A stretch of 6,052 bases of DNA from contig JBKJUS010000077.1 of NCBI GenBank assembly GCA_046590575.1, forward strand, positions 1 to 6,052, in the 5' to 3' direction. The DNA is from DATLNF01 sp046590575. Lineage in GTDB: Bacteria > Actinomycetota > Actinomycetes > BP-191. Within the stretch, counting starts at the first letter, position 1. Each line of letters begins with the position of its first letter. Below are positions 1 to 5,195 of the stretch, one piece after another. Under the pieces are notes generated by a model, which saw only the letters and a program-made list of their open reading frames with translations, had not been told where the DNA came from and searched no databases. The translations under genes were made by a program, and so were the position numbers.

Positions 1-2
1 GT

Positions 3-926
3 GCTGTCCTGCGGCGGGCGCGCGAGGTCGCGCGGGCGGAGTCGTGCGACACCGTGTGGTTCGGCGCCGCAGCTCCCCTTGGCCTGCTCGCTGCCCCATT
101 GCGCGACGTGACCCCCCGCGCCATCGCGTCGACGCATGGCCACGAGATCAGCTGGGCGCGGCTGCCGGCCGCGCGCCAGGCGCTGCAACACGTCGCGAGC
201 ACCGTCGACGTCGTCACCTTCATCGGCGACTACACCGAGCGGCTGCTGAGACCGGCGATCGGACGGCGGACGACGCTGGCCCGGCTGCCCTCCGGTGTCG
301 ACACCGATGCGTTCCACCCGGACGTCGACGGGTCCGAGATACGCCGAAGGCACGGGCTTACCGACCGACCGGTCGTCGTGTGCGTCTCTCGGCTGGTGCC
401 GCGAAAGGGTCAGGACGTGCTGATCAAAGGGCTGGCCGAGGTGCGCCGTCGGGTGCCGGGTGCGGCGCTGCTCGTCGTCGGCGGCGGTCCCGACATGCCT
501 CGGCTGCAGCGGTTGGCCGTCGAGTGCGAGGTCGGCGACCACGTGCGGTTCACCGGCTCCGTGTCCTGGGGAGAGCTGCCGGCTCACTACGCCGCCGGGA
601 ACGTGTTCGCCATGCCATGCCGGTCGCGCTTCGGCGGCCTGGATGTCGAAGGTCTCGGCATCGTCTACCTCGAGGCCGCCGCGGTCGGGCTACCGGTGGT
701 CGGCGGCCAGTCCGGCGGCGCGCCAGAGGCGGTCCGCGACGGCGAGACTGGCCTGGTGGTCGACGGCACCGACGTCGCCGCGGTGGCCATGGCGGTCGCT
801 GACCTGTTGGCCGATCCCGACCGGGCCCGGACGTTGGGCCAGGCCGGGCGGGCGTGGGTCGAGCAGGAGTGGCGTTGGGACACTCTCGCTACCCGCCTGC
901 GCCACCTACTCCTCCCATCCACCTGA
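3..926 (+). CDS. pimB: GT4 family phosphatidylinositol mannosyltransferase, PimB-like (5' partial)
   Basis: The frame is open from the window edge to TGA at 924-926, giving 307 residues; the GTG at 54 is an internal Val in a conserved DTVWFGAAAP stretch, so the true start lies upstream. Known members are about 380 residues, so roughly 75 N-terminal residues are missing. Visible signatures are a STHGHE motif (about fragment residues 43-48), the GT-B linker PxGVDTDAF, the nucleotide-sugar-binding RLVPRKGQD motif, a GGGP turn, and the retaining GT4 E-x7-E signature (GAA at 648-650, GAG at 672-674) within DVEGLGIVYLEA. The C-terminal WRWDTLA motif matches my memory of mycobacterial PimB (Rv2188c type). 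That enzyme transfers the second mannose from GDP-mannose to PIM1 on the cytoplasmic face of the membrane. It converges on yebC. The GT4 assignment is firm; PimB rather than a paralogue is inference from recalled similarity. Confidence 0.85.
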   Translation, partial: AVLRRAREVARAESCDTVWFGAAAPLGLLAAPLRDVTPRAIASTHGHEISWARLPAARQALQHVASTVDVVTFIGDYTERLLRPAIGRRTTLARLPSGVDTDAFHPDVDGSEIRRRHGLTDRPVVVCVSRLVPRKGQDVLIKGLAEVRRRVPGAALLVVGGGPDMPRLQRLAVECEVGDHVRFTGSVSWGELPAHYAAGNVFAMPCRSRFGGLDVEGLGIVYLEAAAVGLPVVGGQSGGAPEAVRDGETGLVVDGTDVAAVAMAVADLLADPDRARTLGQAGRAWVEQEWRWDTLATRLRHLLLPST

Positions 927-1028
927 CCCCCACCCCCCCGACTTCACCCACCTGGCCCTAGGAAACCTGCCCGAAATGTCCGTTTCTGGCTACGGCCAGG
1001 TGGGTGAAGTCGTCAGGGGGGTGGGGGT
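926..1028. repeat. Long inverted repeat filling the gap between convergent stop codons
   Basis: The left arm 939-957 (CGACTTCACCCACCTGGCC) is the exact reverse complement of 994-1012, giving a 19-bp perfect stem. One C/C mismatch follows inward, then three more pairs (959-961 with 990-992). Outward, 926-938 pairs with 1016-1028 over 13 bp (ACCCCCACCCCCC), with only a 3-nt bulge (1013-1015, TCA). Inside the loop a small nested hairpin can form (GAAAC 962-966 with GTTTC 982-986). The element begins on the last base of the TGA stop of the glycosyltransferase and ends on the last base of the TAA stop of yebC. It could serve as a bidirectional terminator, although neither side has a T-tract and the stem is much longer than usual. 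It could also be a dispersed palindromic or MITE-like repeat. The structure is seen directly; the function is inferred. Confidence 0.85.
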
Positions 1029-1777
1029 TAGCTGACGGCTTCGAGGACCTCGTCGCTCACATCGAAGTTGGCCCAGACGTTCTGGACGTCGTCGAGGTCG
1101 TCGAGCAGGTCGACCAGCCGGAGCACCTTCTTCGCGACGTCGTCGTCGAGGGGCACCACCATCGACGGCAGGAAGGTGAGCTCGGCCGAGTCCGCCGGCA
1201 TGCCCGCCTCATCCAGGGCGACCCTGACCGCGTTCAAGTCGGTTGCTTCGCAGACCACCTCGAACGTGTCGCCTAGGTCGTTGACCTCCTCCGCACCGGC
1301 CTCGAGCACGGCGGTGAGCACGTCGTCGTCGGTGCGACCTTCCGCGGGCACCAGTGCCACCCCCTTACGGGTGAAGAGGTAGGCGACCGACCCGGGGTCG
1401 GCGAGCGCCCCGCCGTTGCGGGAGAAGACCGTGCGCACCTCCGACGCCGCGCGGTTGCGGTTGTCGGTGAGGCACTCGACTAGCACCGCCACTCCCCCGG
1501 CCGCGTAGCCCTCGTACATGATCGACTCATAGCTGGCGCCATCGGCGAGCTCACCCGAACCCCGCTTGACCGCACGCTCGATGTTGTCGAGCGGAACCGA
1601 CTCCTTGCGGGCCTTCGAGATGGCGTCAGTCAGGGTGGGATTGCCGGACGGATCGCCGCCACCGGTGCGGGCAGCTACCTCGATCGTCTTGATCAGCTTG
1701 GCGAAGGACTTGCCGCGCTTGGCGTCCTTGGCTGCCTTCTGATGCTTGGTTGTGGCCCATTTGCTGTGGCCGCTCAC
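1028..1777 (-). CDS. yebC: YebC/PmpR/TACO1 family protein
   Basis: A 249-residue protein of full family length begins with the family hallmark MSGHSKWATTKHQKAAKD. It also contains DPSGNPTL, VPLDNIERAVKRG, YEGYAAGGVAVLVECLTDN(R)NR and a downstream FSRNGG(A)L block, all characteristic of YebC. The family was first annotated as DNA-binding regulators (PmpR); more recent work on bacterial members and mitochondrial TACO1 points to a role at the ribosome. The start is GTG, preceded at 5 nt by a strong GGAGG site. This start overlaps the TGA of pdxT by 4 nt (GTGA, 1774-1777), which indicates operon membership and likely translational coupling. In many actinobacteria ruvC-ruvA-ruvB follows yebC; here a convergent glycosyltransferase follows instead. 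The C-terminus is acidic (DDDV, LLDDLDDV), which is normal for the family. Confidence 0.95.
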   Translation of the reverse strand: MSGHSKWATTKHQKAAKDAKRGKSFAKLIKTIEVAARTGGGDPSGNPTLTDAISKARKESVPLDNIERAVKRGSGELADGASYESIMYEGYAAGGVAVLVECLTDNRNRAASEVRTVFSRNGGALADPGSVAYLFTRKGVALVPAEGRTDDDVLTAVLEAGAEEVNDLGDTFEVVCEATDLNAVRVALDEAGMPADSAELTFLPSMVVPLDDDVAKKVLRLVDLLDDLDDVQNVWANFDVSDEVLEAVS

Positions 1778-2364
1778 AAACGCCTCCGAACGATCTCGCA
1801 GAACAGACCGTGCACCCGGCGGTCGCCGGTGAGCTCAGGATGGAATGCCGTGGCCAGGACATCGCCCTGGCGCACCGCAACGATCCTACCGGCGTGCTCA
1901 GCGAGAATCTCCACTGCGCCGCCGGCTGACTCCACCCACGGCGCGCGAATGAAGACACCGGCCACCGGCCCGCCGTCGATGCCGCGTACGTCGATCGCCG
2001 CCTCAAAGGAAGCGACCTGACGGCCGAACGCGTTGCGGCGTACGGCGATGTCCAGGCCCCCGATGAGCTGCTGGCCCGGCTTGCCGTCGAGGACCTCGCG
2101 GGCAAGCAGGATCAGGCCGGCGCACGAGCCGTACGCCGGCAGCCCGTCGGCCACCGCGCGCTGCAGCGGCTCGAGCAGGCCGGTGGCCGCCGCCAGCTTG
2201 CCGATCGTCGTCGACTCCCCGCCGGGGAGAACCAGGCCGTCTACACCGTCGAGGTCGTCGGCCCGCCGAACGTCGATCACGATGGCCCCACTGGCCTGCA
2301 GCGCAGCCGTGTGCTCACGGACATCGCCCTGCAGTGCCAGTACGCCGATCCGCAGCTCGGTCAC
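1774..2364 (-). CDS. pdxT: Pyridoxal 5'-phosphate synthase glutaminase subunit PdxT
   Basis: A 196-residue class I glutamine amidotransferase of normal PdxT length. It hydrolyses glutamine and passes ammonia to PdxS for PLP formation. It begins with the IGVLALQGDVREH motif (residues 6-18). The PGGEST loop (47-52) contributes to the oxyanion region, the nucleophile is Cys81 in YGSCAGLILLA, and His175 and Glu177 in FHPELT complete the triad. GVFIRAPW (137-143) is another family block. All catalytic residues are present. The chosen start is GTG at 2364, 36 nt downstream of the pdxS stop; it gives the canonical N-terminus although no clear Shine-Dalgarno site precedes it. The stop overlaps the yebC start by 4 nt. 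Co-transcription with pdxS fits the equimolar PdxS:PdxT complex known for this family. Confidence 0.96.
   Translation of the reverse strand: MTELRIGVLALQGDVREHTAALQASGAIVIDVRRADDLDGVDGLVLPGGESTTIGKLAAATGLLEPLQRAVADGLPAYGSCAGLILLAREVLDGKPGQQLIGGLDIAVRRNAFGRQVASFEAAIDVRGIDGGPVAGVFIRAPWVESAGGAVEILAEHAGRIVAVRQGDVLATAFHPELTGDRRVHGLFCEIVRRRL
1783..1787 (-). promoter_or_regulatory. Ribosome binding site of yebC
   Basis: On the minus strand this reads GGAGG, followed by the 5-nt spacer CGTTT and the GTG start of yebC. It lies inside the last codons of pdxT. It fixes the GTG as the start of yebC and suggests that yebC can recruit ribosomes on its own as well as by coupling to pdxT termination. Confidence 0.75.
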
Positions 2365-2400
2365 CGGGCGGTGCTCAGCCGGGAGTGCGGCGGGCGAGGG

Positions 2401-3300
2401 CTACCAGCCGCGATCGGCGTAGCGCTCCGAGGCGGGGAGCGTGTCGAGGTTGATGCCGACCATCGGCTCACCGAGGCCGCGGGACACCTTCGCAATGATC
2501 GCCGGGTCCTGGAAAAACGTCGTCGCCTCGACAATGGCGCGAGCCCGCGCAGCCGGGTCGCCGGACTTGAAGATCCCCGACCCGACGAAGACGCCGTCTG
2601 CGCCGAGCTGCATCATCATCGCGGCGTCAGCCGGGGTGGGGATCCCACCGGCGGTGAAGAGCACGACCGGAAACGCGCCGTTGCGGGCCACGTCGGCGAC
2701 CAGGTCGTACGGCGCGCGCAGCTCCTTCGCCGCCGCAAACAGCTCTGTCTCGTCCATCGATGACAGCCGGCGGATCTCGCCGGTGATAGCACGCATGTGC
2801 CGGGTCGCCTCGACGACGTTGCCGGTGCCTGCCTCACCCTTTGATCGGACCATGGCGGCGCCCTCGGCAACACGCCGCAACGCCTCCCCCAGATTGGTAG
2901 CGCCGCAGACGAAGGGCACGGTAAAGGCCCACTTGTCGATGTGGTGCGCCTCGTCGGCCGGGGTCAGCACCTCGGACTCGTCGATGTAGTCCACGCCGAG
3001 CGACTGCAGGACTTGAGCCTCGACGAAGTGGCCGATGCGGGCCTTGGCCATCACGGGGATGGAGACCGCCGCGATGATGCTCTCGATCATGTCGGGGTCA
3101 CTCATCCGCGCCACACCGCCGTCGCGGCGGATGTCAGCAGGCACCCGCTCGAGCGCCATCACGGCGACTGCGCCGGCGTCTTCGGCGATCGTGGCCTGCT
3201 CGGCGTTGACGACATCCATGATGACGCCGCCCTTGAGCATCTCCGCCATGCCGCGCTTGACCCGCGCCGTGCCAGTGGTCTCGGTCCCCTCATCGCTCAT
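2401..3300 (-). CDS. pdxS: Pyridoxal 5'-phosphate synthase subunit PdxS
   Basis: A 299-residue (beta/alpha)8-barrel synthase that makes PLP from ribose 5-phosphate, glyceraldehyde 3-phosphate and ammonia supplied by PdxT. Using the ATG at 3300, Asp29 lies in GGVIMDV, the Schiff-base lysine Lys86 in VMAKARIGH, and the second active-site lysine Lys154 in RSKGEAGTG. The phosphate-binding glycine loops FTAGGI and GVFVGSGIF are also intact. The C-terminus ends ERYADRGW, as in mycobacterial SnzP/PdxS. The frame also offers ATG at 3309 (adds MVG) and TTG at 3327. I chose 3300 because it gives the usual length of about 299 and the usual short N-terminal tail; no upstream site decides between them. 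The gene lies 36 nt before pdxT and about 36 nt after the DUF3048 lipoprotein gene. Confidence 0.97.
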   Translation of the reverse strand: MSDEGTETTGTARVKRGMAEMLKGGVIMDVVNAEQATIAEDAGAVAVMALERVPADIRRDGGVARMSDPDMIESIIAAVSIPVMAKARIGHFVEAQVLQSLGVDYIDESEVLTPADEAHHIDKWAFTVPFVCGATNLGEALRRVAEGAAMVRSKGEAGTGNVVEATRHMRAITGEIRRLSSMDETELFAAAKELRAPYDLVADVARNGAFPVVLFTAGGIPTPADAAMMMQLGADGVFVGSGIFKSGDPAARARAIVEATTFFQDPAIIAKVSRGLGEPMVGINLDTLPASERYADRGW

Positions 3301-3336
3301 GCCCACCATGGTACGGCGGCCGCGCAAACGCGAAAG

Positions 3337-4410
3337 TCAGCCGGTGACGACCCGGGTGCCCTGGGGCACCAGCAGCAGCCACACGGGACCCGCCTTGAAG
3401 GGGATGTCCGTGCCGCCGGCGTAGACGAACCGGGTGCCGCTCGACGCGGTCTGACGCACCCACCGACCGATGATCTGGCGACCGTCGCGGTAGATCTCCG
3501 CCTTCCCGCTACCCACGGTGACGGAGTACGGCGTACGGCTGCCGGCGACGTCAACGTAACGCGACTGGCGGACCGGTACGTACTGGACGACGACAGTGCC
3601 GGCGCGCATCCGGCCGCCGTCCGAGAGCATCGATGCTGTGCCGTTGGTGGATCGCACCCAGACCTGGTTCGCGGGGTCGTAGGTGAAGCCGGTGCGCGCC
3701 TTGTCCGACCAGCTCACCGACAGGCTCGACACGGCCGGCGCGGCGGAGGCGGCCGTCGGCAGCGGTCCGAAGCTGAAGCCGATTTCCTTCGCCGGCTCCC
3801 CGCCTTTACGGGACGTCAGCAGCCGGTCGGTGGACGTGTAGAAGTTGTCGGCGTCGGCGCGCTGGCCCTTTCGGACGGTATAGGCGCCGGGCACAGCGTC
3901 GTACGAAACGTCGACGACAGCGGCACCTCGGACGGTGCGCAGGACACCCTTGTTGCCCCCGGAGAACCCGAAGAGGACCTTGCCGTACTGCCGGATGAGC
4001 TCGAGGTCGCTCTCGCGGACACTGCGTACCGGCCCGATCTTCGGCGCGGGCTGCGAGGCGAAGACCGCGAGGAACCGGGTGAGGCCGGCCTCGGCGAGCT
4101 CCTCGTAGACCACGTCAGCCTTGTCCAGGCCCACCTGGAAGCGTCGCGCCAACGGTGCGTTGTCGACCTTCACTGCCAGGATCCGACCCTGTTGGGTCAC
4201 CGGCAGCCCCGTCAGCGGGGAGACGAGCGCGGGCGTCGGCTTCGGGGTGGGGCTCGGCGTAGGGCTCGGCGTCGGGGTCGGACTTGGCGTCGGCGACGTG
4301 GTGGGCTTGGCCGCGGACGGCGACGAGTCGCCTCCGCAGCCGGCGAGCCCGGCGAGGAGCGCGAGAGTGACGCTGGCGCAGGTCAGGCGGCGAACGGATC
4401 TCAAGGGCAC
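3337..4410 (-). CDS. DUF3048 domain lipoprotein (YerB-like)
   Basis: A 357-residue predicted lipoprotein. A basic N-terminus (MPLRSVRRLT) and hydrophobic core lead to a lipobox LAGC with lipidation Cys25. A low-complexity Pro/Thr/Ser linker follows at about residues 36-60, as expected for a spacer in the cell wall. The DUF3048 N-terminal domain contains SPLTGLP, VKVDNAPLARRFQVGLDKAD, YEELAEAGLTRF, KIGPVRSVRESDLE and FSGGN. The C-terminal domain (about residues 230-357) holds YDPANQVWVR, AGTVVVQYVPV and GTDIPFKAGPVWLLLVPQGT. The family is represented by Bacillus YerB and has no firmly assigned role that I know of; location is likely the outer face of the membrane. The start is GTG at 4410 with an AGAAGG site 7 nt upstream. 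It sits only 37 bases before the pdxS start, so it is probably co-transcribed with the B6 genes. Confidence 0.9.
   Translation of the reverse strand: MPLRSVRRLTCASVTLALLAGLAGCGGDSSPSAAKPTTSPTPSPTPTPSPTPSPTPKPTPALVSPLTGLPVTQQGRILAVKVDNAPLARRFQVGLDKADVVYEELAEAGLTRFLAVFASQPAPKIGPVRSVRESDLELIRQYGKVLFGFSGGNKGVLRTVRGAAVVDVSYDAVPGAYTVRKGQRADADNFYTSTDRLLTSRKGGEPAKEIGFSFGPLPTAASAAPAVSSLSVSWSDKARTGFTYDPANQVWVRSTNGTASMLSDGGRMRAGTVVVQYVPVRQSRYVDVAGSRTPYSVTVGSGKAEIYRDGRQIIGRWVRQTASSGTRFVYAGGTDIPFKAGPVWLLLVPQGTRVVTG
4231..4305 (-). repeat. Tandem Pro-Thr/Ser codon repeat in the lipoprotein linker
   Basis: On the minus strand about 25 codons alternate proline (CCG/CCC/CCT/CCA) with threonine or serine, encoding PTPSPTPTPSPTPSPTPKPT-type sequence at residues 36-60 of the DUF3048 lipoprotein. 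The DNA units are degenerate 6- and 12-bp repeats (CCGACG, CCGAGC variants). The unit is a multiple of three, so copy-number changes would lengthen or shorten the linker without breaking the frame. No consecutive prolines occur. Confidence 0.85.
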
Positions 4411-4417
4411 GGCAAGG

Positions 4418-4423
4418 CCTTCT
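4418..4423 (-). promoter_or_regulatory. Ribosome binding site of the DUF3048 lipoprotein gene
   Basis: The minus strand reads AGAAGG with 7 nt (CCTTGCC) to the GTG at 4410. It supports this GTG as the start, which in turn yields a complete lipoprotein signal peptide. The remaining 4424-4509 spacer to the LemA-like stop codon shows no promoter or hairpin I can support. Confidence 0.6.
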
Positions 4424-4509
4424 GACGAGGGACGGCGAGGTTGAGGGTACGTCAGGCGCGGCGGCTATCCGGGCCGAAACGCCGAGTTCTCTGCTGAGGG
4501 CCGAGCGGC

Positions 4510-5073
4510 TTACCCCGCCGAGGCGATGGCCGAGGCCAACGAGAGTGCGGTGTCGTCGATCTCGAAGTAGTCGCCGGGCGAGACGTGGCGGCCACGCCGG
4601 ACCAGCAGGCCGGCGATCCGGTGGCGCCGCAGGCCGCGCAGGTCGCGCACCGCGTCGTTGTACAGCTGCCGGGCGAGCCCGACCCGGGTGGCGGAGGAGG
4701 CCAGCTCCGCGCGCAGCCGGTCCGGCTTGGACCCGCCGTCACCTGGCGCTCCCAACAAGGCAACGGCGGCGCGAATTGCTTTGGACAGCTCGTTCTCGGC
4801 GTACTCCCGCTCCCCCGGGCCGGCCGCCTGGGCCGCCACCGCAGCGTCCTCCATCGCCTCGGCGAGGACCGGATCTCCCTCGTCATGTCGCCGGCAGTAG
4901 GCGGCGAGCTCTCCCGCGGCGGCGGACCGGCGGACCAGTTGGGCGTCGAGCGCCGACCACGAACCGTGTACGCGTGTCGCGAGCCGCTCCAAGCGACCAT
5001 CCGTCCAGACGAGGTAGACGCCGAGGAGCAGCAGGACCGTGAGCAGGGAGATCGCGAGCGTCAGTGGCCGCAC
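4510..5073 (-). CDS. LemA-like single-span membrane protein of unknown function
   Basis: From the GTG at 5073 this is 187 residues. One transmembrane helix (about residues 4-23, LTLAISLLTVLLLLGVYLVW) is followed by a helical domain. The segment after the membrane, RLERLATRVHGSWSALDAQLVRR (about 27-49), and the later ARQLYNDAVRDLRGLRRHR (about 134-152) resemble LemA family signatures: the helix that lists R..V..AW..ID.QL.RR, and the (F/Y)YND(A/S)V motif. It ends with a GDYFEIDD segment. I recall similar hypothetical proteins near pdxS in actinobacteria. The frame stays open upstream, with ATG at 5130, ATG at 5190 and TTG at 5196, none with a convincing ribosome site. I prefer 5073 because it places the membrane helix at the N-terminus as in the family, and because codons upstream are less GC-rich at the third position. 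Role unknown; likely membrane-anchored with a cytoplasmic or external coiled domain. Confidence 0.75.
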   Translation of the reverse strand: MRPLTLAISLLTVLLLLGVYLVWTDGRLERLATRVHGSWSALDAQLVRRSAAAGELAAYCRRHDEGDPVLAEAMEDAAVAAQAAGPGEREYAENELSKAIRAAVALLGAPGDGGSKPDRLRAELASSATRVGLARQLYNDAVRDLRGLRRHRIAGLLVRRGRHVSPGDYFEIDDTALSLASAIASAG

Positions 5074-5195
5074 CCCGCCGATGGTAGTGCCGACCCAAGC
5101 GTCGAACGGCGCTCTCACCGCCGCGCCCATCTCTAGACGGTGCCTCAGCGGCTGACGTAGCGTCTGCTTCGCGGTACCAGGAGCGATCATCGCCA
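5074..5195. promoter_or_regulatory. Putative divergent control region between the LemA-like gene and the ATPase gene
   Basis: If the LemA-like gene starts at 5073, this 122-nt stretch separates two divergent starts and should carry both promoters. It contains two small palindromes: GCTGACG-TAG-CGTCTGC (5151-5167, six of seven pairs) and GCGAT-C-ATCGC (5183-5193, perfect). On the plus strand CTGACG (5152-5157) and TACCAG (5175-5180) are 17 nt apart and could be a poor -35/-10 pair. If the longer LemA-like start at 5190 or 5196 is real, the two genes would abut and this stretch would be coding. Confidence 0.3.
5179..5183 (+). promoter_or_regulatory. Candidate ribosome binding site of the ATPase gene
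   Basis: AGGAG lies 12 nt before the ATG at 5196, longer than the usual 5-9 nt. It is the only purine-rich match near this start. A weaker alternative is GAAGG at 5213-5217 ahead of an in-frame TTG at 5226. Confidence 0.45.

Noticed and set aside
44..802. 252-codon plus-strand open frame overlapping the glycosyltransferase
   Set aside because: Arg-rich +1-frame shadow of the GT4 gene without any domain.
1016..1027. G-quadruplex in the GGGGGGTGGGGG run
   Set aside because: Only two G-runs lie close together; four are needed for a standard intramolecular quadruplex.
926..1028. Classical rho-independent terminator
   Set aside because: The stem is present, but no T-run follows on either strand and the loop region is long, so I recorded it as an inverted repeat with a possible terminator role.
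4231..4305. Polyproline stall site linked to YebC function
   Set aside because: Prolines alternate with Thr/Ser and never occur consecutively, so this is not a typical polyproline stalling motif.
2941..4425. 494-codon open frame on the plus strand
   Set aside because: It is antisense to the DUF3048 and pdxS genes, has no recognisable domain, and its His/Asp/Arg/Gly-rich composition is what the reverse strand of GC-rich coding sequence yields.
4411..4509. Promoter for the lipoprotein-pdxS operon
   Set aside because: Only the AGAAGG ribosome site is clear; no -35/-10 pair with acceptable match and spacing was found by eye.
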